A stretch of DNA of 64,000 bases from Gigaspora margarita (GCA_009809945.1 WTPW01001089.1:172865-236864); one strand, 5' to 3'; shown: positions 10,500 through 21,840, counted from the first letter of the stretch. The notes: a model not told the origin generated them from the letters alone. Numbers and translations are program-made.

Positions 10500-11180
10500 A
10501 CTTGCTACACATTTTCTCTGTGCTTTGCATTTGATAAGCGGCACGTGTAAGTATTAAATTATATTATTGATAATGGAGATATACCATTGCACAGATATCT
10601 TGAGTTAAATATGCTCCGAGGTGACGGAATATGGACGACGTCATTACAGAATTCAATTGATGCCTTATAATCGGGGCTGCTCATTATTAACATAGATTTC
10701 GTTGGGTTTACTTTTATATTTATATATGAAAGAAAAGACTGAACCACGTTTAAAATCTCGTCGAGTTTTGCTTTGTGCTACCACATGGTGTCATCCATGT
10801 ATGCCACCACTGAGTAGTTTATAGCAATAGGGCCCCGTGAAGTTTCTGCTTTTATTTGATATCCCTCTGAATTTCTATTTATTCTGCTTGTCAGTGGATC
10901 ATAGTATATACGCCATAATATTGAGGAAATGGTCTCTCTCTGATCGATACCATCCTGTCATGATAGAAATCTGAGAGTTCTAGATCAGTAATTACCATGC
11001 TTTGTTGATTGGTAAAAATGAAGTCAAAGATGTTTAGGATTTTGTCAGGAATCTTTAGTTGTCTCAGGGCATTTGCAAGTAGAAAATATGTATACTTTGT
11101 TATATGTTTTTGACATATAACCAATACTATCTGTTATTAATCTTACTATCTTCTAATATGTGTGCTATAATTTGAATTGG
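10500..11180 (-). mobile_element. Degenerate LINE reverse-transcriptase fragment
   Basis: On the minus strand, pieces follow RT order: LANALRQLKIPDKILNIFDF, then a broken G-I-x-Q-x-E-T block followed by YY-D, the catalytic VAYMDDTMW, and SYINIKVNPTKSMLIMSS. The same blocks occur in the long LINE at 39261-45327 (LAYMDDTV, NIEVNPTKSDLL), so it belongs to a related lineage. Frames are disrupted and only the RT palm remains. Its 5' limit abuts the HypX-like sequence within about 20 bp. Confidence 0.75.
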
Positions 11181-11191
11181 TTTCAAGGTTG

Positions 11192-12304
11192 ATGTATGAG
11201 GTAAAACTACATTATTACTTGGGTCTAAAATTTCATATTTGCTCAAAACACAATTTAGATTTGACGTTTTGTCCTGGAAGGATTCTTGCAAAACGGGATG
11301 ATGCTATTTGTATTGCCACAAAAGATGGTGCACTTTGGGTCTCTCAACTGCGTTCATTAAAGTCCAAAATAAAGCCTTACCCATTTAAGCTGCCGGCTAT
11401 TATACAATTAGGCGAAATCTCCAAAAATATTAGAAATATTCCTGAGATCAATAATAAACAAATTCTTACAACACCAATGACTAACAACTTTCAAGAAATA
11501 AATATTGAGTTATTCGGTTCTTATGGCATTTTGCAGTTTGACTTTTATAATGGGGCTATGAGTACTTCACAATGTGAAAGACTTCTAAAAGCTATTAAAC
11601 AATGCCAAAAAATGCCTATTAAAGGATTAATCCTTGCAGGTAATTCAAATAATTGGTCGAATGGTATTAATCTGAACGTTATTCAACATGCAATTAATCC
11701 AAGCTTAGAGGGATGGAAAAATATTAAAGCAATTAATGAAGTGGTTAAGGAAATTATTAAACTTACAAATATCATAACAGTAGCGGCAGTGCAAGATGCA
11801 GGTGCAGGTGGTGTTTATTTGGCGCTTGCAACTGATTTTTCATTTGTTAAACTTGGGGTTGTTTTAAATCCTCACTACAAGAATATGGGGTTATACGGCT
11901 CAGAATTACACACTTACACAGCACCTAAACTAATAGATACGTGTATATTGAATTAACTTAAAGATAATGCCAATCCAATTCTCGCTATTGAAGCAATTGA
12001 AATTGGCCTATTTGATAACATTGAACAGCAAGTACAGATTAATCTCGAACAAGGTTTTATAGATAACGTTAAAGAATTCATGAAAGCTTTCATTTCTGAC
12101 AATGCAAAATTTATGAAATTTATTAAACATAAACAAGATATTCGTAAACAAGATGAATCAAAAAAGTCGTTGGATGAATATGAAAAAGATGAATTAGAAG
12201 AGATGCATAAGGACTTGTTTGAAAATCGCAACAACTTTCATGAAAAAAGATGGGCATTTGTAACTAAATCCTCTTTTACGCCTCTTACATTAACGAAAAA
12301 ATAG
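11192..12304 (+). pseudogene. HypX/HoxX-like protein, C-terminal half, one in-frame stop
   Basis: Family role: HypX/HoxX joins a formyltransferase to a crotonase-type domain and makes the CO ligand of NiFe hydrogenases in aerobic bacteria. First about 75 residues: the formyltransferase C-terminal domain (PGRILAKRDDAICIATKDGA, LWVSQL). Then crotonase: FDFYNGAMSTSQCERLL, SNNWSNGINLNVI, the oxyanion-hole-type AVQDAGAGGVYLALATD, and VVLNPHYKNMG-LYGSE. After a TAA at 11954-11956 the same frame continues to the usual HypX tail, including KSLDEYEKDELEEMHKDLF and KRWAFVTK, ending at 12304. The N-terminal formyltransferase catalytic domain is absent; a LINE fragment abuts the break. Base composition matches the surroundings. 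The stop could be a mutation or a sequencing error. I saw no hydrogenase gene. The role in this organism is unknown. Confidence 0.8.
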
Positions 12305-12476
12305 ACAAACTAATAGATTAGATTTTGGAAACTATTTAATTATTGTCACGTTCATGTATGTTGATTTCGTCTACTCCTACAAGGTAGAGGGAAAAAAATT
12401 AAAATATCGACGAACAGTAGTTTCCCCTGTCAATTTTAAACTTGTCAAATTCTATCTTTAATTCGGGTGGTTCATA

Positions 12477-12780
12477 CCGTAAATTCTCGAAATAACGGGC
12501 ATGGGCGTTAATTCGAAATTTGCACCCCCTAAAAATAGCATATGCTGATTCGAAATAACGCCCATGCGCGTCCCGAAATAACGCGCACCCTATATAGAAT
12601 TACTTATTTTCTTTTTTAATTTTTTATTTGTTTTTTATTTATTTATTTTTTTTATTTATTTTTCTTTTTATTTTATTAAAAATCAACTCTTGTTTCAAAA
12701 TAACGCCCTTGGGCGTACTCGAAATAGCGCGCACGTAGTCAAAATAGCGCGCCCCTGCCCGCTATTTCGAGAATTTACGG
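12477..12780. mobile_element. TA-flanked MITE, 304 bp
   Basis: The ends CCGTAAATTCTCGAAATAAC and the inverse GCTATTTCGAGAATTTACGG (one mismatch) are flanked by TA at 12475-12476 and 12781-12782. CGAAATARCGCGC-type motifs recur inside both ends. The core is a T-rich low-complexity run. The CCGTAAA start is shared with 61671-61910. Confidence 0.85.
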
Positions 12781-13115
12781 TAACCGAATACAAACAAACA
12801 AACATTGGAATAGAGGGCTAGAATGTGACTTTTTTCATTAGTAACATGGGTTGTTAGTAAATTAATCGGATTTATAAAATTATTTTGAAATAAATTAAGC
12901 GTTATTAAAAAAATTGTTCAAACTTACTATCTCTTTTTCACTGTAAAAACATAAAGCTCCTCTTAACAAATAATTACCAAGCATTAGTTATAAAGATAGA
13001 TGTAACGTGTTTTCAGTAAAATCTAATGGTTAAAATAGAATAAAATTATTTTTGTATTAGAAATGTTTTGCTTTTTATTAAGCATTGAAAGAATTTTCAA
13101 TTGATTGGTCAATAA

Positions 13116-13391
13116 TCACTTTAATATTGATTCCTCTTCAATCACATTCTTTTCAGCATTGTCGTTGTTATTATATTCATACATCATTGTAATCATAATT
13201 ATAAGACAAATAATCGCATAAACTACATATAGCCACATAAAAATAAAATTCACTGTTCGAATCCGACAAGCAGTTTTACTTTTTTCAGATTTAAAGTCAT
13301 AATGACAATCAAATGAGATTTCATGTGTGGTAAAAATGGTGTAAATAACTAATTTAAAAAATTTACAAATTATTTGGTTATTATTCAACAT
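13116..13391 (-). CDS. Hypothetical 91-residue protein with one membrane segment
   Basis: ATG-initiated ORF. Residues about 48-72 form one strongly hydrophobic stretch (FMWLYVVYAIICLIIMITMM), followed by an N/D/E-rich tail. I recognise no family. No splice sites or neighbours support it, and AT-rich DNA often yields such ORFs by chance. Confidence 0.25.
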   Translation of the reverse strand: MLNNNQIICKFFKLVIYTIFTTHEISFDCHYDFKSEKSKTACRIRTVNFIFMWLYVVYAIICLIIMITMMYEYNNNDNAEKNVIEEESILK

Positions 13392-13670
13392 TTTAAAAAG
13401 GTTGATGCATTTTGAAAATTGAAAACTTTTAAAAAATTGACTACCGCTACCATATAAGTTTAAAACTTACTTGGTACAGTGCCCGCCGTAAGTATCCGCA
13501 CCCCAGTAACTTCCCAGAGTTGAGTTGTAATGCCTTAAAACTTTCGGTGCATAAAGAGTGTCACAGATGTAGATCATCCATATTTTTTTTGTGACCGATA
13601 AACATCTACATCAGGATATCACATGATCTTAAAGTTCATGCGTTTTTACATATGATAATTACCCCTAAAT

Positions 13671-14171
13671 TTTTAAATGAAAATATCTTCGCATCGACAT
13701 GATCAATTTTAATGTTTAATGGCTCTTTTTAATTCTACATTTATGTAGAATTAAAAAGAGCCATCAAACATTAAAATTGATNTCGATGCTAAGATATTTT
13801 CATTTAAAATTTAGTTAATTATTGACATCGGGAAGGTGTTGAAACAAAATTTTTTAAAATCTTAAAATGCATATATTTTGACAACCATGTGATCAATTTT
13901 AATGTTTAAGGGCTCTTTTGAATTCTACATGCATGTAGAATTCAAAAAAGCCTTTAAACATTAAAATTGATCACATTATTGTCAAAATATTTTTGTTTAA
14001 ATTTTGTCAGAATCAAATAATTATTTAATTTTTTCTTAAATTTTCAGCCATGATATTTTGAGACCGGCCTAACCCATATCAATGTTTGAGGCCTCTTTTG
14101 AATTCTACAAGACTGTAGAAGTCAAAAGAGCCCTTAAACATTGAGATTGACTGCATCATTGTCAGAAAATT
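13671..14171. repeat. Tandem array of three related hairpins
   Basis: Three palindromes are centred at about 13742, 13931 and 14112, spaced 180-190 bp. Each has arms of about 60-70 bp containing GGCTCTTTTGAATTCTACA or a close variant, and the inverse. Arms of the first two pair nearly perfectly; the third is more diverged. Flanking pieces (GAAAATATCTT, TTTTGACA, TGATATTTTGAGAC) are also partly conserved, so the whole unit was amplified. No ORF. Confidence 0.85.
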
Positions 14172-15739
14172 TATATTAATTTAAAAAAAAAAAGTGGGCT
14201 ATGATGTATGTTCGTGATGAGTATGGCAATTTTTGTTATAGGTACCCAATACGGATGTTTTATCATCTACAAAAAGTATGGATGATCAGTTTTTATGCTA
14301 TTTTTTTGCTAGAAAAAAATTCAAATTGCTTCAAATCCTCTATAGAAAGTTACCGGGAGTCAGATATTTATGGCAGGTACTGTAGAACAAACCAAGCTAC
14401 TGATATGAGTATAGATAAATTTCTGAAAAATTCAAAATAATAAATTTTTAATTTAGAATAATGCTTTCCGATGAAAATAATCAAACAGTTCATTGAAAAA
14501 GTAGACATATTACTTAAAATCTTTCATATTAAAAAAAGAAGAACGAGAACAAATCATTGCGATTAAGCTAATTGCTAAAAATATATTTTAATATTATTTT
14601 CAATAATCTGAATACCTATAAAATAATTACAAGTATTTATATTTACCAGCTGTTGACCAAGTGCTATGTAGCTAAAACATTAATACCATTGCAAAAAAAA
14701 AAAAGAATAAAACTAATTAATAACAATTGTTAAATATTTAGTTTATTCTTATGAGTATTCAACACCTTTATTATAATGAAGTTCTCCATTTGTTTGATCG
14801 AACATGAGGACCTTTGCTAATGCTATGTTATAGTAAGAATTTAAAAATATCAATTATTGACTTCAGAAAATGTTTTTACCAAAAGCTGGGCAAAGAAATG
14901 TAAGAATAAACATTTGTATGGTCAATAGTGCCAGACAAAATTTTAATTTTTTTACCTTTGACATTTCAACACTTCAAAATTCAACAGCAACAAATTAGTT
15001 TTTTATATATAAACATAACAAATATATAAATATCTAAGATTTTCAAACAAATAATAGAAAATTTTAGAACTTTTTGACGTACACGTACTATTTAAAAACT
15101 TTGAGCTTGATAAGTTCAAATACTCTTAGTTAATTTTGTTGTTTTACTGTGCCTCTATTAGGGGCTACCCTTTTAGTTATGTGACCCATTATTCACTAAA
15201 TCGAAATTTATTAATAAATCTATTAAATATTCACTAGATTTTATTAATAATTCTCGATTCAGTGAATAACTTTCAATTTAAACAATTAAACGCACAATTT
15301 TCGAGGTATTTATTTGTATTTACTCAAGTTTATAGAAAACAAATAATTGAAACTTAATTATGACTTAATATTAAGTATTATTCGAAATAGGAGCGGGCTA
15401 AATGATAATATTTTTACAATACAAGTGTAAATTGGCTAATAAATTTCCCATAGCCACAAGAATTTACAATATAAATGTGAACATTACGAAAATACGCGTT
15501 GGTCGGTTGTAATTTCAAATTTTGGCCTAGATTAAACTCTGAAATAAAATTTTAGAATATGTTAGGTATATTCATGTTAATACTCAATCAAAAAGTTTTA
15601 ATTCAATAAGTCTATTTTTCCAAATTATTAAATTAAAAATATGCTTTATATTAACAATACAGATAAGAATTAATTATTTTCTTATCTGTACAAAGTCAAT
15701 TGTTTTAGAAATATAAAGAAGTCTCTAGAGATTTAAAAT
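14172..15739. other. No gene recognised
   Basis: A 79-codon ORF at 14201-14440 has no recognisable motif and is not supported. The remainder is AT-rich with no clear repeat. Confidence 0.4.
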
Positions 15740-16140
15740 AATAATAATAATAATAGAAGATATTGAGTATTTTACGTGTGTCTCTAATTCCTCTGAACTT
15801 ATTAATGCGAGTAGCAATGATGAGCAGAAATCTATTCTTAAGATTTGCATTGAAAAATATAGCCAAAACAAAAAACAAGATGATGATAAAATATTTCCAA
15901 TTCTCTTAAAGCTAGCCAATTTGGGGACATACTCAGAAACTAAATATTATTTAAGTCTCTTGTATATAAATAAACAAGGAATCACAAAAGGAGAAACCAT
16001 CCCAAACTTAGAATATGCTAAGCAATTTAATAAATTGCTGTAACAGGCTGCTAGAAATGGACATACTAAAGCAGAAGAATTGGTTAATATTTATATTAAT
16101 TCCATTTTTAAAATACATTCTTTAGTTTATTACTGAATAA
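15740..16140 (+). pseudogene. Sel1-like repeat fragment
   Basis: Reading the plus strand: KLANLGTYSETKYYLSLLY, then EYAKQFNKLL, a stop, then QAARNGHTKAEELVNIYI. This is the helix-turn-helix pattern of Sel1 repeats (G-x-x-x-A-x-x-x-L-G..YxxA..WYxxAAxxG). In these fungi such repeats are commonly attached to kinase domains; no kinase domain is visible here. The in-frame stop and lack of a start mark it as decayed. Part of the unit (15970-16035) is nearly repeated at 30762-30830. Confidence 0.6.
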
Positions 16141-16573
16141 AAAATTGCATCACACCGCTAGCAGTTACAATAATATATATAACATGCCCAAAGACATAGT
16201 TTTTTTATTTTCAGGGTATTACATATTAAACAAAAATTTTTGATATGTTAAATAATTTTTTGATTTTTGAATGTCATATGGAAAAGAATGGGTTGCAATA
16301 GAAATCAGTCTTAAATATATCAATTAGTTTTGATGTTAATTTAATAATTTAATGTTATTTTGAATTTTGGCCTAAATTAAGTTTAATTTAACCTATAGAC
16401 TGGTTAAATTGGTGAAAATAATTTCACCAGCCTATATTCACACTGTGCTCAGAATCATATTCATGTAGTGATTTGATTATACATGTATCAAAAGTAATTA
16501 AAATTTTTTTGTTTCTTGATTTGGTAAAAATATTTATATTAAAATGGTTATGATTTTATTTTTTTTCAATAAA

Positions 16574-17660
16574 ATGAAGTCTTTTTTAAATGCGGTGTCT
16601 CAAAATTTTAAAAACTTAATAAACAACCCAGATTTCTCTGATATCACAATTAAGATTGGCAATGAAGAATTTTATGCTCATTCCTTAATTTTGTGAACAC
16701 ATTCACCTTATTTTTGATGTGAACTGTCCAAGAACTGTAATCAAGAAAATGTAATAATATTATTTGATAAACCTAATATTACTCCTGAGCTATTTAAAAT
16801 TCTTAGCAGGTAAAATAAAAAAATAATAATAATTAAAGATGATTTTAAAATATAATTCAGTAATTTAAGATAAATTTTTTTTGTTATATTTATAATAGTG
16901 ATATCGTTTTTACCAATATTAAGTTTTCTGATATTATTTTTCTTTTATGTGATGCATATGAACTCCAACTTAAGAAACTATGTGATTATATTGAAGATGA
17001 GATTGTTGGACAAAAAGACCTTGTCATGAAGAACATTTCCTTTATAAATCGAGTAGAATTATTTGAATTTGCAAAATTATCAGCATTATGCAAAGGATTA
17101 CTTCAAAGAGCTGGACCCTTTAAGATTAATCACCCATTAATTTCTATTTTACATTCAATTAGAATTAAATGAATCAAATATTGTTTCTACTCCTGCTTTA
17201 ATTACAAAACAACTCAAAATTCAATCAAATATAATTGAACAAAAACATATTAAATTAATAGCAAAATGGATTAATGAGGTTACCAATTTAAATCAAAATA
17301 CTTTTTATACATTCAAATTACTGCAACTTGCTTCAAACCATGGTTTGACATCAAAAGTTTTTCAAAAATGGTGCAATAGCAAAGGTCCAACAATAGTAAT
17401 TATGCATGTTAAGAATACTAGAGAAATTCTGAGTAGATATAATCCAATTCATTGGGGCAATTCAACTTCAACTAACAAAAATAAAAAAAACATATTATAC
17501 TACGTCGACAAGTTTTATATTTTCTTTAAATTTTCAAAATATAAATAACTCAATTGTTAGTAAAGTTGTTAATACAAATTATGCTATTTACCAAAATAAT
17601 TACATATGTCCAGCTTTTGGAAGAAATAATTTAAAGATTTGTAGTTTATCAAATGAAAAA
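16574..17660 (+). pseudogene. BTB-BACK-TLDc protein, decayed
   Basis: Exon 1 (16574-16809) begins MKSFLNAVSQNFKNLINN and continues DFSDITIKIG-NEEFYAHSLIL, a BTB/POZ N-terminus, but carries stops soon after. A GT-AG intron follows (16810-16898). Exon 2 reads DIVFTNIKFSDIIFLLCDAY and on into a BACK-type helical region. Later sequence gives the TLDc block: GLTSKVFQKWC, KGPTIVIMHVKNTREIL, YNPIHWGN, and PAFGRNNLKIC at the end. Several frame breaks separate the pieces. The family (substrate-adaptor-like BTB proteins with TLDc) is strongly expanded in Glomeromycotina. Its first exon is duplicated at 30948-31045. Confidence 0.75.
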
Positions 17661-18066
17661 AAAAAGCAGATGTAAAAAACTTGATTATGAAAAATCATTT
17701 CAAAAAAACTAAGAGTTTTTTCTATAGAAGATTATAAGGTTTTTCAAGTTTTTATGAAAATACTACTCAATGACTAAAATTTCCTATTCAAATCTTTATC
17801 TTAACTAGTTAAAGTTATACTAAAATTTTTATTGCAAATACAGTAGTAATTGGTTTTTTTGTTGATTTCAATTTTTTCCTTTACTTTTTTATGTTACATA
17901 AATTTTATGTTTGCTGATTTTGTTTGTGTTAGTGGTTTGTTAAGAAAATAAATTGATTTTTGTGACCAATATTCTATATGATAATCGAAATGTTTGCTAA
18001 CCAAGATCGTATAAATAAAATAAATTAAAATTCTTTATTATTATTTCAAAATATATAATAATAAAT
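17661..18066. other. Spacer between convergent pseudogenes
   Basis: AT-rich sequence between the plus-strand BTB-TLDc and minus-strand BCS1-like pseudogenes; nothing else seen. Confidence 0.4.
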
Positions 18067-18451
18067 CTAAGTTTCTGATCCAATTATCTCATTAAAAATT
18101 TTGGGTGTCTGAAGATATTTTTTAACTAATCCAAGAATTTTCTCTAATATAAGTTCACTCTTATTTCTATTAGAAATTATATTTATCATAACATCGCATA
18201 AGGTAATAATTGTTCAGGAATTTTTTTTAAGATGTTTTTCAGAAACTTCGCATTAGGATTTATTTTCTGATACATTTTTTCAATTTGGTAATAAGTACAA
18301 TATTCAATATTTAAATATATGTCTATATAGCCAGGGTGAATACTAAATAGAAGTAGAAGAAGTTTGAATATGATTAATATTATTGATTTCAAATTTTAGA
18401 TTTCAGTTTTCAAATTAATTCATCAAAATACTAACCATGCAGGATCAAGAT

Positions 18452-18615
18452 TAGAGATGGGCAAAATGCAAAATTTTCATTTTAGCATGCACATGCGCAT
18501 GCATTTTTTGCATGCATGCATGTATGTTTTGGCCAAAGTTATGATTTAATTTCTTAATGCTGACCAGAATTAATTGTATGCTTGCATGCAGTCATGCACA
18601 TGGTGCCCATCTCTA
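18452..18615. mobile_element. hAT-type MITE, 164 bp, inside the BCS1-like exon
   Basis: The ends TAGAGATGGGCA and TGCCCATCTCTA are exact inverses. The flanking 8-bp ATCAAGAT occurs at 18444-18451 and 18616-18623. Removing one copy of the 8 bp plus the element restores continuity between VEHLD and PAWL. The interior is rich in GCATGC/CATGCA repeats. TAGAGATGGGCA ends and 8-bp duplication fit hAT. Confidence 0.93.
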
Positions 18616-19656
18616 ATCAAGATGTTCAACATGATTAGTTGTCATAATTATTATTGTTTTTTCTAATAATATTTGACCATCCAAATATCTGAGAAAATTT
18701 GATAAACTAATAAATGAAAATAGATCCTTATATTTTGTTAAAACATCTTTTCTTTTAGAATGTCTTCAGAAATAAAGTTAAAAAAATTTGTATATTTATC
18801 TCTATTATAAAAAATACTTGATTGTATATCAACATCTTTAAGAACAATTATTTGATTCAGTGGAACAGAGCTAAACACAGCACTTATATTATTATTATTT
18901 TTAATTTTTTTATTAAGATTAATATAATAGAGATCTCGTGATAAATAAGATGATATGCTATTTATTAAACTAGGTTTTCCAGTTTCTGGTTTACCATACA
19001 GAAAAAAGCCATGTTAATAGGGGATACCAATTCTTTTATAAAATTCTTTGTTATTAACAAAAGAATCCAGTTCTTTTTTTAATAATATTTCTTGTAGTTC
19101 ATCTAAAACAACTGTTCCAAACTATTTAAGTCTGATAAATATTGAACTCTGTTCCAATTTCCTTCATTACATTTATATCGAGAACACTTGTAATGTTTCT
19201 TTTTTGCTTTAAAATAAAAATGTATTACTTCATTAATAAATTTAGTTATTGCGTTAACATCAAAACTATTTGGACTTGAGTCATAGTTAATAAATGATAA
19301 AAAAATAGAAGCTATTGGATCAGAAGGTACTTTATAATATGTAACGGGCTAAGGATTATTATTGTTTTTATCAGTCTCTTGCATTTTATACACAACATTG
19401 AATTTGTGATCTTTGTATTCTACAATTATTTGTTCTTTCTTTTCGAGTAGGATATTAAAATCTGGTACTTCATATAGTTCATAATTTTTGTTATTAGTAG
19501 GTTGAACAATAAATGAACCTTTATTTAATTCTTTTGTTTGTTGGGAGATGATTCATGACAAAGCTTCATATATCTGGTTTTTTTCTTGATTACTATAAAT
19601 TTCTAGATATTTTATATTAAGATTAGTTGATTTATTAGAGACAATAATATTGTAAC

Positions 19657-19691
19657 TAGGGTTCTGCAAGTGTCAGAACTGCAGAGCCCTA
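19657..19691. mobile_element. 35-bp hAT-like micro-element
   Basis: A 35-bp hairpin with ends TAGGGTTCTGCA and TGCAGAGCCCTA (one mismatch plus a slip) is flanked by identical ATTGTAAC at 19649-19656 and 19692-19699. It lies within the N-terminal region of the BCS1-like pseudogene. Size and symmetry suggest an element reduced to its two ends. Confidence 0.75.
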
Positions 19692-19830
19692 ATTGTAACC
19701 TACATTTAACATAATATTCAATTTGTACTATTAATAGTTTTTTGAACTGAAACAATTGCAACAAGGATAATGACATGTAGAACAAGGTAGTTATTGCAGT
19801 AGCTATTAATGTAGATATAAACATGTCCAT

Positions 19831-21164
19831 AGCAATTATTTCAAAAAAATATAGCTTGAGTTTTGACAGGATCCATGCCAGTAAAATTGCTTGTAATCAT
19901 TCATAAGAGAACTGTTTAATCAAAGGGTTAAAAATGTCATTGAAGTCAGCTATTTGAAATTTTAAAATTAAGTAACCGCTCAATATAAAAATAATGTTTT
20001 TTTTTTATTTAAAAAATCATATTGGATCATATTATATCTAATTTCAAGAACAGAAAATATCATATTAAATTTTGTGCATTTATTTATTTTTATCAGAATT
20101 ATTTTAGGATTAGACTCTGTGTAATTTTAAAACAATTAGCAATAATATATTTCTTTTCAAAATTCATAACAAAAATGTTTGGATACTCCTATTTTTTTCC
20201 TGATTTTGAAATTTAAAAGAAATAGGAGTTTTCAAATTCTATTTATTTTCAAAATAAGTAACTCAGAATACCAATTGTGTAATCAAATATTATATGATTC
20301 ATTTTATTTTTTTAATTTTTTTATTAATAAAATTACTTTTATTTCCAATTGAACAATTAAATTATCTTTTTTTGTATTTATTTATTATTTTTTTTTTATT
20401 AATAAAATTGCTTTTATTTATTTTAGTTTTGCTACAGACAATGGATTTAAAACACAATTTATATTTTTTAATTTTAAAAATCTAATTAGTTTTAAAATTG
20501 TTAAACTAGACTATATTGTATAAAAATAAGGATATCAAAGATAATGCATACAGTATTATTTTTGAATATTTCAACTAAAAAAACTTTTGGCAAGGTATTC
20601 CAATAGATGCACTTTTTCATCTGATCCTAAAAAAAAGTATTAATTAAATGATTAGTTTACTTTTCTAAAAAAAAATAAAAATAAATAATGAATTAGGACT
20701 CTTTCAACCTATGTGATCTTAAAATGAACCTCTATTAGAAGCTTTTCAAAATTATATAGTATAATGTTTGTATAATCCTGAATGCTACCGCCTCAATCAA
20801 AAAACTTTTGGCAAGCTATTTCAAAATGTTCTTATTTGTCTGACTCTAAAAAGAAAGTATAAATAAAATGAATAGATCATCTTTCCATTAGACTCTTAGA
20901 AGCATTTCAAAAATTAGATGCAATTTTCTATGAGAAATATTTATATATTTTGGCTATATTATGCAGTATTTTTTTGACCAAAATTGAGTACTATCCATTG
21001 ATTTCTCATCTGAAAGTCATAAAATTTTATATAATCAAGGATTTTTTAGAGTTAACATTCACTTTATTGTAATAAACACCAAATTTTTATTGCTTAAAAA
21101 TCAAAGTATTTTCTTGTTTCAAAAGGTGAAATTCCAATTGCTGTACATTGCAGTAATTTTCAAA
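19831..21164. repeat. AT-rich spacer with diverged direct repeats
   Basis: About 20575-20690 and 20800-20900 share AAAAACTTTTGGCAAG, TCTGA(T/C)(C/T)CTAAAA and AAGTATWAATWAAATGA in the same order, about 225 bp apart. TTTATTAATAAAATT repeats lie at about 20310-20410. No gene is supported; the small ORFs here are low-complexity. Confidence 0.45.
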
Positions 21165-21840
21165 ATATAGATAGCCAGAATGTCATAGTTTTTTAAGATT
21201 ATTAATTTATTTTTAGTTTGTTGTAAAAAATGAAGTTGAGGATTTTACTATGAAATTTTGAAAAACAGATTCTAAAAGGCATAATTTTGATGAGTTATAG
21301 CTTGTCAATTTATGTTTTTTGGAAAATGGATTTCAGAATTTTGTAGTCAAACCCCTTGCGAAGGACGTGTATAAATTTTTTATAGTTAATTACTAAGTTT
21401 TTGTAATTTGAACAACACAACTAAGAAATTGAACATTTATAGAATTTGAATCACTACATGATGTAATTCAAAAATAATTTTTGCCCATCCCTCTTTAACA
21501 AAATATGGATAGCCGGGATAACATAATTTTTTAGATTATTAATTTATTTTTAGTTTTATTATAAAAAATGAGCATAGTTGAGGGTTTTATCACGAAATTC
21601 TGAAAATAGATCCTGAAAGGCATAATTTCAACAAAATTAACATGAGTTATAGCTTGCTGATTTATGTTTTTTGAAAAATGGGTTTCAGAATTTTGTGGTA
21701 AAATCCTTGTGGAGAAAGTGTGTAAATTTTTTATAGTTGTTACTAAGTTTTTGTAATTTGAGACAATACAACTAAAAGATTGAACATTTATCAAATTTGA
21801 ATCACTACATGAATGTGATTCACAAATTCTATCCCTCTTT
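21165..21840. repeat. Tandem duplication, period about 338 bp
   Basis: Two head-to-tail copies (about 21165-21500 and 21500-21840) share long runs. Examples are GATTATTAATTTATTTTTAG, TATAGCTTG, TTTCAGAATTTTGTRGT and ACTAAGTTTTTGTAATTTGA. Each copy ends with CATCCCTCTTTAACA or CTATCCCTCTTTTTAACA. I find no conserved frame across the copies. Confidence 0.8.

Larger units (their letters stand above)
18067..19830 (-). pseudogene. BCS1-like AAA ATPase, decayed, with two MITE insertions
   Basis: BCS1-type AAA proteins are membrane-anchored chaperones; BCS1 itself assembles mitochondrial complex III. The N-terminus (MDMFISTLIATAITTLFYM) is a membrane segment. A BCS1-specific region follows, with VTYYKVPSDPIASIF-type sequence. 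Then comes the AAA core: FYKRIGIPY, stop, HGFFLYGKPETGKPSLINS. This is a spoiled Walker A (family GPPGTGKS). Walker B reads IIVLKDVD (family LLEDID). Then LDGQ, sensor TIIIMTTNHVEHLDPAWL, and HPGYID in place of RPGRID. The last exon ends at 18067 after an intron at about 18358-18432. At least two in-frame stops and altered catalytic motifs show it is dead. MITEs sit at 18452-18615 and 19657-19691. Confidence 0.8.

Noticed and set aside
11953-12234. 93-codon minus-strand ORF
   Set aside because: Antisense shadow of the HypX-like tail.
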